From NCBI GenBank assembly GCA_035761805.1, contig DASTQL010000087.1, positions 1 through 64,000 on the forward strand: DNA of 64,000 bases, read 5' to 3'. Position numbers and translations under genes: made by a program. This document shows positions 38,240-47,140 of this stretch, in pieces (position 1 is the stretch's first letter; every line of letters begins with the position of its first letter). Below the pieces are notes generated by a model that was not told where the DNA came from, made no database searches, and saw nothing but the letters and a program-made list of their open reading frames with translations. The stretch is from DASTQL01 sp035761805 (GTDB taxonomy: Bacteria; Actinomycetota; Actinomycetes; Jiangellales; Jiangellaceae).

Positions 38240-40165
38240 GTGACTGACACCCACCTCATCGGGAGCACTGACGCCCAGTCGCAGCTGCCCGTGGACGAGG
38301 ACAAGCCCACCCGAGCCCGCCGTCGCGCCTCCGGCCTCCAGGGCATGGTCCTGGCCGAGCTGCAGCAGATGGCCGCCGGCATGGGCATCCGAGGCACCGG
38401 CCGCATGCGCAAGGGCCAGCTCATCGAGGCGATCCAGGCGGCGCGGGGCGGCGCCGCCGCCGCGCCCGAGGCAGAGGATGGTGCCCCCTCCACGACCCCG
38501 ACCGACCGACCGGCCGAGCGCGAGCAGCGCCCGGCCCCCGAGCCAGGGCCGCAGGACCACGACCAGCCGGTCGTCGACCACGACCAGCCGGTCGTCGACC
38601 ACGCCCGGCCCGAGGTCGGCGACCGCGCGGCCGGGCGCACCGACCGCGGCGACCGGTCGGAGCGTCCCGACGGTGACGGCGCGAGCCCCGGCGAGCCTGA
38701 GCAGCGTGACCACCGCGAGCAGCGGAACCGTGGCGACCAGCAGGATCGCCCCCGCGACCGCGAGGACCGCGGCGACCGCCAGCCGGACCAGCAGCGCGAC
38801 CGTGGCGAGCGGCAGCCGGACCAGCAGCACGACCGCGAGGACCGCGGCGAGCGGCAGCCGGACCAGCAGCGCGGCCGCGACGACGACGACGACAACCGTG
38901 GCCGCCGCCGGCGCCGCCGTGGCCGCGACCGCTTCCGTGACCGCGACCAGCGCAGCGGCGAACGCCGCGGCGGCGGCCAGCGCGACCGGTACGACGAGCC
39001 GCAGGTCTCCGAGGACGACGTGCTCGTGCCGGCTGCCGGCATCCTCGACATCCTGGACAACTACGCGTTCGTGCGGACCTCCGGCTACCTCCCGGGCCCC
39101 AACGACGTCTACGTGTCCCTCGCGATGGTCAAGCGCTACGGGCTGCGCAAGGGCGACGCCGTCACCGGCGCCGTTCGCCTCCCGCGCGAGGGCGAGAAGC
39201 AGCAGAAGTTCAACGCCCTCGTCCGCGTCGACACCGTCAACGGTGCCGAGCCGGACGCCTCGCGGCACCGGCCGGACTTTGCCAAGCTGACCCCGCTCTA
39301 CCCGCAGGACCGCCTCCGGCTCGAGACCGAGCCCGGCGTCGTCACCACCCGGGTCATCGACCTGGTGGCCCCGATCGGCAAGGGGCAGCGGGGGCTGATC
39401 GTCTCGCCACCCAAGGCGGGCAAGACGCTGGTCCTCCAGGCGATCGCGAACGCCATCACCACCAACAACCCGGAGACCCACCTGATGGTCGTCCTCGTCG
39501 ACGAGCGTCCGGAGGAGGTCACCGACTTCCAGCGCCAGGTCAAGGGCGAGGTCATCGCCTCGACCTTCGACCGGCCTGCCGAGGACCACACGACGGTGGC
39601 CGAGCTGGCCATCGAGCGGGCCAAGCGCTTGGTGGAGCTGGGACACGACGTCGTCGTGCTCCTCGACTCGATCACGCGGCTGGGCCGTGCCTACAACCTG
39701 GCCGCTCCCGCCAGCGGCCGGATCCTGTCCGGAGGCGTCGACTCCAGCGCCCTCTACCCGCCGAAGCGGTTCTTCGGCGCCGCCCGCAACATCGAGAACG
39801 GCGGGTCCCTGACGATCCTCGCCACGGCGCTCGTCGAGACGGGGTCGAAGATGGACGAGGTGATCTTCGAGGAATTCAAGGGCACGGGCAACATGGAGCT
39901 GCGCCTCGACCGCAAGCTGTCCGACAAGCGGATCTTCCCAGCCGTCGACGTGATGGCCTCCGGCACCCGCCGCGAGGAGATCCTGCTCGGCCGCGATGAG
40001 CTGCAGGTGGTCTGGAAGCTCCGCCGGGTGCTCAGTGGCCTGGACATCCAGCAGGCCCTGGAGCTGATGCTCTCCAAGCTCAAGGAGACCCGCAGCAACA
40101 TCGAGTTCCTCATGCAGGTGCAGAAGACCACCCCGATGGCCGGTGTCACGAAGGACGACGACTGA
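38240..40165 (+). CDS. rho: Transcription termination factor Rho
   Basis: A 641-aa hexameric RNA helicase. The N-terminal Rho_N segment (LQGMVLAELQQMAAGMGIRG, RKGQLIEAI) is followed by an about 180-residue insertion rich in Arg, Asp, Glu and Gln with tandem repeats, typical of high-GC actinobacteria, where it adds RNA-binding capacity. Then come the cold-shock RNA-binding fold (YAFVRTSGYLPGPNDVYVS) and the ATPase with Walker A SPPKAGKTLV, Walker B VVVLLDSITRLGRAYN and the Q/R loops (SGGVDSSALYPPKRFFGAAR). GTG follows AGGAAGG at 7 nt. A long leader precedes it. Confidence 0.97.
   Translation: MTDTHLIGSTDAQSQLPVDEDKPTRARRRASGLQGMVLAELQQMAAGMGIRGTGRMRKGQLIEAIQAARGGAAAAPEAEDGAPSTTPTDRPAEREQRPAPEPGPQDHDQPVVDHDQPVVDHARPEVGDRAAGRTDRGDRSERPDGDGASPGEPEQRDHREQRNRGDQQDRPRDREDRGDRQPDQQRDRGERQPDQQHDREDRGERQPDQQRGRDDDDDNRGRRRRRRGRDRFRDRDQRSGERRGGGQRDRYDEPQVSEDDVLVPAAGILDILDNYAFVRTSGYLPGPNDVYVSLAMVKRYGLRKGDAVTGAVRLPREGEKQQKFNALVRVDTVNGAEPDASRHRPDFAKLTPLYPQDRLRLETEPGVVTTRVIDLVAPIGKGQRGLIVSPPKAGKTLVLQAIANAITTNNPETHLMVVLVDERPEEVTDFQRQVKGEVIASTFDRPAEDHTTVAELAIERAKRLVELGHDVVVLLDSITRLGRAYNLAAPASGRILSGGVDSSALYPPKRFFGAARNIENGGSLTILATALVETGSKMDEVIFEEFKGTGNMELRLDRKLSDKRIFPAVDVMASGTRREEILLGRDELQVVWKLRRVLSGLDIQQALELMLSKLKETRSNIEFLMQVQKTTPMAGVTKDDD
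38555..38878 (+). repeat. Coding tandem repeats in the Rho insertion domain
   Basis: A 21-bp unit (GACCACGACCAGCCGGTCGTC) is present 2.3 times at 38555-38603, encoding HDQPVVD repeats. Further on (about 38755-38878) a degenerate longer unit encodes DRGERQPDQQ three times. Such repeats can change copy number by slippage and so alter the length of the charged insertion. Confidence 0.75.
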
Positions 40166-40310
40166 CGGCGCCGCCCTCCTGCAGGCCAGGTCGGGACCGG
40201 GCGGGTCGTCCGGGCGAACCGATGCGGTCGGCGCTCCGGATGCGGTAGGAACGTCCTCCGCGGGCCGGCCGTCGAGGCCGGTCCGGACCCGACCCCCCGA
40301 GAGGCAGTGG

Positions 40311-40565
40311 ATGAGCGCCGCCGTCGAGACCTGGACCTGCTCGCGCTGCGGCGCCGTCAACAAGCCGAGCTGGCGCTTCTGCGCCCGGTGCGAGGCGATG
40401 GCCGACGGGTCCCGCCGGGCGGACCACCTGCCGAAGCCCGGCAGGAACCCCGACCAGGCGGTGCTACCCGGGCTGGTCCTCCTCGCCGGTCTCGTGGCGG
40501 TCGCCGTCGGCGCGGCCCTCTACGGCTCGGTGGCCTGGGACGCCCTGGCCTCCCTCGTCCCCTGA
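40311..40565 (+). CDS. Small zinc-ribbon membrane protein
   Basis: An 84-aa protein with an N-terminal zinc ribbon of the RanBP2-like type (WTCSRCGAVNKPSWRFCARC, four Cys in two CxxC pairs) and a single C-terminal membrane helix (VLPGLVLLAGLVAVAVGAALYG). The ATG follows GAGAGG. Zinc ribbons of this kind often mediate protein or RNA contacts; the function here is unknown. It lies between rho and rpmE on the same strand. Confidence 0.7.
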   Translation: MSAAVETWTCSRCGAVNKPSWRFCARCEAMADGSRRADHLPKPGRNPDQAVLPGLVLLAGLVAVAVGAALYGSVAWDALASLVP

Positions 40566-40570
40566 CGCGG

Positions 40571-40600
40571 TTTGGAGGGGTCCGGGGCGGCTGGAATACT
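40571..40600 (+). promoter_or_regulatory. Candidate promoter of rpmE
   Basis: TTTGGA (40571-40576) and AATACT (40595-40600) are separated by 18 bp, resembling a vegetative -35/-10 pair. Transcription would start about 65 nt before the rpmE GTG. Confidence 0.35.
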
Positions 40601-40672
40601 GACCTGCTGGTTCCGGTTCACGGGGGGCACCCCCGCCCACCGACCCGGCGACCTCGAGATACAGGAGAAGCC

Positions 40673-40891
40673 GTGAAGCCCGACATCCACCCCGACTACG
40701 TGGTGACCCAGGTGACCTGCACCTGTGGCAACACGTTCACGACGCGGAGCACCGCGCGCAACGGTGTCATCCACGCCGACGTGTGCTCCAACTGCCACCC
40801 CTTCTACACCGGGAAACAGAAGATCCTCGACACCGGCGGTCGGGTGGCCCGGTTCGAGTCGCGCTACGGCAAGAAGAAGTCCGGCACGTAG
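40673..40891 (+). CDS. rpmE: 50S ribosomal protein bL31 (zinc-binding form)
   Basis: A 72-aa bL31 protein. All four zinc-ligand cysteines are present (Cys16, Cys18, Cys38, Cys41 in VTCTCGN and DVCSNCHPFYTG), so this is the C+ form that depends on zinc and also serves as a zinc store. The GTG follows AGGAGAAGCC. A strong terminator follows 7 bp past the stop. rho-rpmE-prfA is a conserved order. Confidence 0.96.
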   Translation: MKPDIHPDYVVTQVTCTCGNTFTTRSTARNGVIHADVCSNCHPFYTGKQKILDTGGRVARFESRYGKKKSGT

Positions 40892-40898
40892 TCGTCGT

Positions 40899-40938
40899 AC
40901 GGCGCCGACCCGCGGGACCCTCCGCGGGTCGGCGCCGT
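40899..40938 (+). terminator. rpmE terminator
   Basis: A perfect 17-bp stem (ACGGCGCCGACCCGCGG with its complement) encloses a 6-nt loop, 7 bp after the rpmE stop and 47 bp before prfA. It separates the short rpmE message from the prfA operon or allows partial read-through into it. Confidence 0.88.
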
Positions 40939-40985
40939 CGTCGCATCTCGCCCCGCCCCGTCCCGGTCCGAGCCCAGGAGCACCC

Positions 40986-42074
40986 GTGTTCGAGCGCCTC
41001 GACGACCTCGTCGTCGAGCACGGCGAGCTCGAACGACGGCTGGCCGACCCCGCCGTCCACACCGACCCGGCCTTGGCCCGCCGGATCGGGCGGCGCTACG
41101 CCGAGCTGACCCCTGTGGTCGAGACCTACCGGGCCTGGCAGCTGGCGGGTGACGACCGAGAGGCCGCGGTGGAGCTCGCAGTCGACGACCCGGCCTTCGC
41201 ACAGGAAGCCGAGTCCCTGGCCACCCGCCGGACCGAGCTGGAGGAACGACTCCGCTCCCTGCTGCTGCCGCGCGACCCCGACGACGGTCGAGACGCGATC
41301 CTCGAGATCAAGGCCGGTGAGGGCGGCGAGGAGTCCGCGCTCTTCGCCGGCGACCTGCTGCGGATGTACCTGCGCTTCGCCGAGCGAGCCGGCTGGCGTA
41401 CGGAGGTCCTCGATGCGGAGCCGTCCGAGCTCGGTGGCTACCGCGACGTGTCGGTGGCGATCAAGGCGCGTGGCGCGACGGGTCCCGGAGAGGCCCCGTA
41501 CTCACGGCTGAAGTACGAGGGCGGCGTGCACCGTGTCCAACGCGTGCCGGTCACCGAGTCCCAGGGCCGCATCCACACGAGTGCCGTGGGGGTCCTCGTC
41601 CTGCCGGACGTGGAGACCGAGGACGAGGTCACCATCGACCCCCAGGACCTGCGCATCGACGTCTTCCGGTCCTCGGGCCCCGGCGGACAGAGCGTGAACA
41701 CCACCGACTCGGCCGTGCGGATCACGCACCTGCCCACCGGACTCGTCGTGTCCTGCCAGAACGAGAAGAGCCCGCTGCAGAACCGCGAACAGGCGATGCG
41801 GATCCTGCGGGCACGGCTGCTCGCCGCCGCACGCGAACGTGCCGACGCCGAGGCGTCGGCCGCCCGTCGCAGCCAGGTCCGCACGGTCGACCGCTCTGAG
41901 CGGGTCCGGACGTACAACTTCCCGGAGAACCGGATCGCCGACCACCGGGTCGGCTTCAAGGCCTACAACCTCGACCAGGTCCTGGACGGCGACCTCGACG
42001 CCGTCGTCCAGGCCTGTGCCGACGCCGACGCCGCCGCCGCGCTGGAGCACGACGCCGCGGGTCGCCGCCGGTGA
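40986..42074 (+). CDS. prfA: Peptide chain release factor 1
   Basis: A 362-aa class I release factor that reads UAA and UAG. The GGQ motif is in SSGPGGQSVNTTDSAVR, and the codon-reading segment is HRVQRVPVTESQGRIHTS with the PVT tripeptide of RF1. GTG at 40986 follows AGGAG at 5 nt. Its stop overlaps the GTG of prmC, whose product methylates the GGQ glutamine. Confidence 0.96.
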   Translation: MFERLDDLVVEHGELERRLADPAVHTDPALARRIGRRYAELTPVVETYRAWQLAGDDREAAVELAVDDPAFAQEAESLATRRTELEERLRSLLLPRDPDDGRDAILEIKAGEGGEESALFAGDLLRMYLRFAERAGWRTEVLDAEPSELGGYRDVSVAIKARGATGPGEAPYSRLKYEGGVHRVQRVPVTESQGRIHTSAVGVLVLPDVETEDEVTIDPQDLRIDVFRSSGPGGQSVNTTDSAVRITHLPTGLVVSCQNEKSPLQNREQAMRILRARLLAAARERADAEASAARRSQVRTVDRSERVRTYNFPENRIADHRVGFKAYNLDQVLDGDLDAVVQACADADAAAALEHDAAGRRR

Positions 42075-42910
42075 ACGCCCTCCGGCAGGCCGTGGACCGG
42101 GCCGAGCAGACGCTGGCCGCAGCCGGTGTGCCGTCCCCGCGACACGACGCCGAAGAGCTGGCGGCGTGCTCGCTGGGCATCGGGCGACGGGATCTGTGGC
42201 GCTTCACCGACGTCGGTACGGGCTTCGCCGACGCGGTCGCCCGCCGCGCCGCCCGCGAGCCGCTGCAGCACATCACCGGCCGGGCCGCCTTCCGCCACCT
42301 CGAGGTCCTCGTGGGGCCGGGGGTCTTCGTGCCCCGTCCGGAGACTGAGGTGGTCGCGGGAGCGGCCGTCCAGGCCGCGCGGGCGGCGGGACCCCAGGCA
42401 GTCGTCGTCGACCTCTGCACCGGCTCGGGCGCGATCGCCCTCGCGGTGGCACAGGAGGTGCCCGAGGCGCGGGTGCACGCCGTCGAGAGCGAGCCGGCCG
42501 CGCTCGCCTGGGCCGGCCGCAACCTCGCCGGCAGCACCGTGCGGTTGCACGCCGGTGACATGGCCACGGCGGCCGCCGAGCTCGACGGCGCCGTGGATGT
42601 GGTCGTCGCCAACCCGCCGTACGTCCCGGACGGCGCCGAGGTACGCGACCCCGAGGTGGCCTCGTACGATCCGGCTTCCGCCCTCTGGGCGGGGCAGGAC
42701 GGGCTCGACGCCATCAGGGTCGTCGAGCGCGTTGCTGCGCGGTTGTTGCGGACGGGGGGCGTCGTGGTCGTGGAACACGCCGACCGGCAGGGAGTGGACG
42801 CCCCCGAGCAGTTCAACGTGACCGGTCGGTGGGTAGACGTGGCGGACCACCGGGACCTCACCGACCGGCCCCGCTACCTGACCGCACGTCGGGCGGAGCG
42901 AGCACGTTGA
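42071..42910 (+). CDS. prmC: Release factor glutamine N5-methyltransferase
   Basis: A 279-aa SAM-dependent methyltransferase with an N-terminal helical release-factor-binding domain (RDLWRF) and the catalytic NPPY motif in VVVANPPYVPDGAE. SAM motif I is VVDLCTGSGAIALAVA. It methylates the Gln of the GGQ motif in release factors. The GTG start overlaps prfA by 4 bp and its TGA overlaps the next TTG start. Confidence 0.95.
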   Translation: MNALRQAVDRAEQTLAAAGVPSPRHDAEELAACSLGIGRRDLWRFTDVGTGFADAVARRAAREPLQHITGRAAFRHLEVLVGPGVFVPRPETEVVAGAAVQAARAAGPQAVVVDLCTGSGAIALAVAQEVPEARVHAVESEPAALAWAGRNLAGSTVRLHAGDMATAAAELDGAVDVVVANPPYVPDGAEVRDPEVASYDPASALWAGQDGLDAIRVVERVAARLLRTGGVVVVEHADRQGVDAPEQFNVTGRWVDVADHRDLTDRPRYLTARRAERAR

Positions 42911-43551
42911 GCCGCGTCTTCGACTGCCGGGTGCCGGACCAGCGGCAGGGCGGCATCGGGGCGGCGGCCAGTGCCGTGCGTCGCGGCAACCTCGTGGTGA
43001 TGGCCACCGATACCGTCTACGGCCTGGGGTGCGACGCGTTCCGCCCCGAAGCGGTCGCCGGGCTGCTCGAGGCCAAGGGGCGCGGGCGAGACATGCCCGT
43101 GCCGGTCCTCGTGGGGTCCACCGAGACCCTCACCGGCGTGGCCGCGGAGCTGTCCCTGCCCGCCCGACGGCTGGCCGAGGCCTTCTGGCCCGGAGGCCTG
43201 ACACTCGTCTGCCACGAACAACCCTCGGTGCACTGGGACCTGGGGGACACCGGCGGGACCGTGGCCGTCCGGATGCCGCTCCACCCCGTCGCGCTCGAGG
43301 TCCTGCAGGTCACGGGCCCCATGGCGGTCAGCAGCGCCAACCGCTCCGGCCGCCCGCCCGCAGCGACCGCGGCGGAGGCACGCGAGCAGCTCGGGGAGGC
43401 CGTCGCCGTCTACCTCGAGAGCGGTCCGGTCGGCGACCAGGTGCCGTCCACCATCGTCGACGTCACCGGAAGCGTTCCAGTCGTCCTGCGGCAGGGGACG
43501 ATCTCCGTCGACCTCATCCGCGAGGTCGTCCCGGAGGTGGTCGCGGCATGA
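42907..43551 (+). CDS. L-threonylcarbamoyladenylate synthase (Sua5/YciO/YrdC family)
   Basis: A 214-aa YrdC-domain enzyme that makes threonylcarbamoyl-AMP for t6A modification of tRNA position 37. It shows VVMATDTVYGLGCDAF, EAKGRGRDMPVPVLVG, LAEAFWPGGLTLV and GPMAVSSANRSGRPPA, all family signatures. The C-terminal Sua5 domain is absent. TTG at 42907 overlaps the prmC stop (TTGA) and gives the usual N-terminus FDCRVPDQR, so the rare start is well supported. It is followed directly by the phosphatase gene (ATGA overlap). Confidence 0.93.
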   Translation: MSRVFDCRVPDQRQGGIGAAASAVRRGNLVVMATDTVYGLGCDAFRPEAVAGLLEAKGRGRDMPVPVLVGSTETLTGVAAELSLPARRLAEAFWPGGLTLVCHEQPSVHWDLGDTGGTVAVRMPLHPVALEVLQVTGPMAVSSANRSGRPPAATAAEAREQLGEAVAVYLESGPVGDQVPSTIVDVTGSVPVVLRQGTISVDLIREVVPEVVAA

Positions 43552-44162
43552 CCTCCTTCCGGATCCTGCACGTCTGCACGGGCAACATCTGCCGGTCCCC
43601 GATCGCGGAGCGCCTCACCCTGCTGGGCCTCCGGGAACGGGTCGGTCCCAAGGCCGCCCGCTTCGTCGTGACGAGCGCCGGGACGTGGGGGCACGAGGGC
43701 TCGGGCATGGAGCTGGCAGCGCTGCAGGTCCTCGCGGAGCTCGGGGTGGACGGTCGCGCCTTCCGGGCCCGGGAGCTGGCTCCCGACCACGTCATCGGTG
43801 CGGACCTCGTGCTGGGCGCGACCCGCGAACACCGGGCGCAGGTCGTCACGCTGGTCCCGGCCGCCGCGGGTCGGACCTTCACGCTCCGGGAGTTCTCGCG
43901 GGCCGCCGCCACCGTGGCGCCGGGGTCCGACAGGTGGCCCGACGACCCAGTGGCGCGAGCCCGCGCCGTGGTCGTGGCCACCGCCGGGAGCCGCGGACGC
44001 ATCCCGCCCGGGCACCCGGGGGACGACGACGTGGTCGACCCCTACGGAGGCCCGCTGACCGCCTTCCGGCACTGTGCCCGCACCATCGCGGAGGCCTTGG
44101 TGCCGGCGCTCGACGCGCTTGCGGGGCGCGATGGGCGCCGGCCGGTCCACCGCGGGTCGTAG
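43548..44162 (+). CDS. Low-molecular-weight protein-tyrosine-phosphatase
   Basis: A 204-aa phosphatase of the LMW-PTP/arsenate-reductase fold. The P-loop CTGNICRS (C-x5-R) is at residues 10-17, and the catalytic Asp is in DDVVDPYGG near the C-terminus. It hydrolyses phosphotyrosine, or possibly acts as a related arginine phosphatase. It overlaps the t6A gene by 4 bp, so it is part of the prfA operon. glyA follows 46 bp later. Confidence 0.9.
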   Translation: MTSFRILHVCTGNICRSPIAERLTLLGLRERVGPKAARFVVTSAGTWGHEGSGMELAALQVLAELGVDGRAFRARELAPDHVIGADLVLGATREHRAQVVTLVPAAAGRTFTLREFSRAAATVAPGSDRWPDDPVARARAVVVATAGSRGRIPPGHPGDDDVVDPYGGPLTAFRHCARTIAEALVPALDALAGRDGRRPVHRGS

Positions 44163-44208
44163 AGTGGCCCCACCGCCGCCGCAAGCCGTTGCCGAGGAGT
44201 GCGTGAGT

Positions 44209-45477
44209 ATGACCGAGCCAGTCCCCTTCTGGGGCCCGGACTTCGCTGCGCTGCGCGACGAGGACCCCGAGATCGCCGACGTGCTGCTCGCCGAGCTGGA
44301 CCGCCTGCGTGGTGGACTGCAGCTCATCGCCAGCGAGAACCTGACCTCGCCGGCGGTCCTCGCCGCGCTGGGGTCGACGCTGTCGAACAAGTACGCCGAG
44401 GGGTACCCCGGGCGCCGCTACTACGGTGGCTGCGCCGAGGTCGACCGCGCCGAGTCGATCGGGATCCAGCGCGCCAAGGAGCTCTTCGGGGCAGAGCACG
44501 CCAACCTCCAGCCGCACTCGGGCGCAAGCGCCAACCTCGCCACGTACGCCGCCTTCGCGGTGCCCGGTGACACCGTGCTGGCCATGTCGCTGCCGCACGG
44601 TGGTCACCTCACGCACGGCTCCCGGGTCAACTTCTCCGGCAAGTGGTTCCACGTCGTCTCCTACGGCGTCTCCGCCGAGGACGAGCGGATCGACTACGAC
44701 GAGGTCCGCGACCTCGCACGGCAGCACCAGCCGAAGATGATCATCTGCGGGGCGACGGCCTACCCGCGGTTGATCGACTTCTCCGCCTTCCGGGAGATCG
44801 CCGACGAGGTGGGCGCGGTACTGATGGTCGACGCCGCGCACTTCATCGGGTTGGTCGCCGGTGGGGCGATCCCCTCGCCGGTCCCCTACGCAGACGTGGT
44901 CACCTTCACCACGCACAAGGTCCTGCGCGGACCGCGCGGCGGGATGATCGTCAGTCGGGCCGAACACGCACAGAAGATCGACAAGGCGGTCTTCCCGTTC
45001 AGCCAGGGCGGTCCGCTGATGCACGCGATCGCTGCCAAGGCCGTGGCGCTGCGTGAGGCGCAGCAGCCTGAGTTCCGGTCCTACGCCCGCCAGGTGGTGA
45101 CCAACGCCCAGGCCCTCACCGAAGGTCTGGCCGCCGAGGGGATGCGGCCCGTCTCCGGCGGCACCGACACGCACCTGGCGCTCATCGACCTCCGCCCGCT
45201 GGGCGTCACCGGCGCCGAGGCGGAGACCCGCTGCGACGCCAGCCGGATCACCCTCAACAAGAACGCCATCCCCTTCGACCCGCAACCACCGATGACCGCC
45301 TCCGGCATCCGTGTGGGCACGCCGTCGGTCACGACGCAGGGCATGGGGGAGGGGGACATGAAGGAGGTCGCGTCCCTGATCAGCAGGGCTGTGCGCGACG
45401 CCGACGGATCGGCCACGGCCGAGATCGGCCACGCGGTGGGTGCCCTCGTGAGCAGGCATCCCGCCTACCCGCGCTGA
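44209..45477 (+). CDS. glyA: Serine hydroxymethyltransferase
   Basis: A 422-aa PLP enzyme that interconverts serine and glycine with tetrahydrofolate, a main source of one-carbon units. It has LIASENLTSPAVLAALGS, NKYAEGYPGRRYYGGC, LQPHSGASANLATY and the PLP lysine in TTHKVLRGPRGG. The ATG at 44209 follows GAGGAG; GTG at 44203 is a close alternative. It lies inside the prfA-to-wecA run, as in Streptomyces rather than mycobacteria. Confidence 0.96.
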   Translation: MTEPVPFWGPDFAALRDEDPEIADVLLAELDRLRGGLQLIASENLTSPAVLAALGSTLSNKYAEGYPGRRYYGGCAEVDRAESIGIQRAKELFGAEHANLQPHSGASANLATYAAFAVPGDTVLAMSLPHGGHLTHGSRVNFSGKWFHVVSYGVSAEDERIDYDEVRDLARQHQPKMIICGATAYPRLIDFSAFREIADEVGAVLMVDAAHFIGLVAGGAIPSPVPYADVVTFTTHKVLRGPRGGMIVSRAEHAQKIDKAVFPFSQGGPLMHAIAAKAVALREAQQPEFRSYARQVVTNAQALTEGLAAEGMRPVSGGTDTHLALIDLRPLGVTGAEAETRCDASRITLNKNAIPFDPQPPMTASGIRVGTPSVTTQGMGEGDMKEVASLISRAVRDADGSATAEIGHAVGALVSRHPAYPR

Positions 45478-45498
45478 CCCGGCAGGACACCCCCGCCG

Positions 45499-46599
45499 GT
45501 GCGCGAGTACGTCCTCACGCTGCTCGTCGCCGCCGCGACGACCTACCTCCTCGTCGGGCTCGCCGGGCGGGTCGCGCACTTGGTCGGTGCCGTGCCACCG
45601 ACGCGGGACCGCGACGTCCACCGGGAACCCGTGCCGCGGCTGGGCGGCACGGCGATGCTGGCCGGGATGCTGGCGGGGTTGCTCGTGGCCAGCTACCTCC
45701 CTCGGATGTCGGCGGTCTTCCGCGAGTCGGACGACGCGCGCGCGCTCCTGACCGCCGCCGTCGTGATCTGTGCCGTGGGCGTGGCCGACGACGTGTGGGG
45801 GCTCGGGGCGTTGACCAAGCTGGCCGGTCAGCTGCTCGCCGCGGGCCTTCTCGTCGTCCAGGGGGTGCAGCTCATCTGGCTGCCGCTGCCCTCGGGGCCG
45901 CTGGTGCTGGACCCCGTGCAGGGCTCGCTGCTCACAGTCCTGCTGGTGGTCGCCACGGTCAACGCCGTCAACTTCGTCGACGGGCTGGACGGGCTGGCGG
46001 CCGGGGTCGTGGGGATCGGGGCGCTGGCGTTCTTCTCCTACGCCTACCTGCTCACCGTCGAGCAGGGCGTCTCCCGGCTCACCACTCCGGCCATGGTGAC
46101 CGTGATCCTGGCGGGGATGTGTCTGGGCTTCCTGCCCCACAACGTCAACCCGGCACGCATCTTCATGGGTGACTCGGGGTCGATGCTCATCGGGCTGCTG
46201 CTGGCCGCCAGCTCCATCACCCTCACGGGCAAGTTCGACTCGCAGGTCGTCGGGGACGCATCGGTGCTCCCCGCCCTGCTCCCGCTGGTGCTGCCGGTCG
46301 CGGTCATCGCCGTGCCGTTCACGGATCTGCTGCTCGCCGTGACCCGAAGGACCCGGGCCGGCCGGTCACCGTTCGCCCCGGACAAGCAGCACCTGCACCA
46401 CCGGTTGCTCGAGATCGGCCACTCCCACCGTCGGGCCGTCGTGGTGATGTGGATCTGGACCGCCCTGGTCGCCTTCGGCGTGGTGGTCGTGGCCCTGGTC
46501 GGCGGCTGGCAGAGCATGGTGGGGGTGGGTGTCGTCCTCGTGCTCACCGTCGCCCTCACCCTCTGGCGACCGCGCGGGCTGCTCGGCCGAGCCGCCTGA
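45499..46599 (+). CDS. wecA: UDP-GlcNAc:undecaprenyl-phosphate GlcNAc-1-phosphate transferase family (WecA/MraY)
   Basis: A 366-aa polytopic transferase with about 11 membrane helices. Catalytic loops are VADDVWGLG with the Asp pair, NAVNFVDGLDGLAAG, IFMGDSGSM and DKQHLHHRLLEIGH. It primes synthesis of a cell-envelope polymer by transferring a sugar phosphate to a polyprenyl phosphate. GTG at 45499 lies 21 bp after glyA. It precedes the ATP synthase genes, as in mycobacteria and Streptomyces. Confidence 0.93.
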   Translation: MREYVLTLLVAAATTYLLVGLAGRVAHLVGAVPPTRDRDVHREPVPRLGGTAMLAGMLAGLLVASYLPRMSAVFRESDDARALLTAAVVICAVGVADDVWGLGALTKLAGQLLAAGLLVVQGVQLIWLPLPSGPLVLDPVQGSLLTVLLVVATVNAVNFVDGLDGLAAGVVGIGALAFFSYAYLLTVEQGVSRLTTPAMVTVILAGMCLGFLPHNVNPARIFMGDSGSMLIGLLLAASSITLTGKFDSQVVGDASVLPALLPLVLPVAVIAVPFTDLLLAVTRRTRAGRSPFAPDKQHLHHRLLEIGHSHRRAVVVMWIWTALVAFGVVVVALVGGWQSMVGVGVVLVLTVALTLWRPRGLLGRAA

Positions 46600-46662
46600 C
46601 GCACCGGCACAGGTCCGCGCTCCCCGTACCCTGGGGCACCGCCCCCACCCGAGGAGTGCTCC

Positions 46663-47103
46663 GTGCCGGACGGCCCCGAGGCCCTGGTCGTCCCCATGCG
46701 TCGCGTGCTGCGCGTCGTCGGGGTCGGCACGGTCGTGGCGCTGCCGGTCGCCGCGGCGGCCGGTTGGGTCGCCGCCGACGGCGCCGGCGCCCGAGGCGCC
46801 TTCCTGGGCCTGGCCGTCCCGGCGGCCTTCCTCGGCATCACCGCGGTGCTCGCCCTGCTGACCGCGGGCATGGACTCCCGGCGGATGCTGGCCCTCCTCG
46901 TCGGCTCGTGGGTGGTCAAGGTGCTCGCCCTGGTCGCCGTGCTGAGCGTGCTCCGGGAGGACGGGTCGTGGTCGCGGCCGGCCTTCCTGGCGGCCTTCGC
47001 GGTCGGTGTCGCTGGATGGCTCACGGCGGAGTGCCTCGTGGTCCTGCGGACCCGCGTGCCGTACGTGGAACCGGCGCCGCGCCGCCCCGCGGACCGGTTG
47101 TGA
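46663..47103 (+). CDS. AtpI-like membrane protein upstream of the ATP synthase operon
   Basis: A 146-aa protein with four hydrophobic helices: VVGVGTVVALPVAAAAGWV, AFLGLAVPAAFLGITAVLALL, MLALLVGSWVVKVLALVAVL and PAFLAAFAVGVAGWLTAECLVVL. The size and position match the small membrane protein between wecA and atpB in other actinobacteria (such as Rv1303), related to ATP synthase protein I, which assists assembly of the c-ring. The GTG follows GAGGAG. Similarity is in layout rather than motif. Confidence 0.72.
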   Translation: MPDGPEALVVPMRRVLRVVGVGTVVALPVAAAAGWVAADGAGARGAFLGLAVPAAFLGITAVLALLTAGMDSRRMLALLVGSWVVKVLALVAVLSVLREDGSWSRPAFLAAFAVGVAGWLTAECLVVLRTRVPYVEPAPRRPADRL

Positions 47104-47140
47104 CCTGCGCGGCCGTGGGTTGGTATCGTCTGGCCGCGGC

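Noticed and set aside
38555..38878. Possible CRISPR-like repeat array
   Set aside because: Repeats are in frame, without unique spacers, and encode the known Rho insertion.
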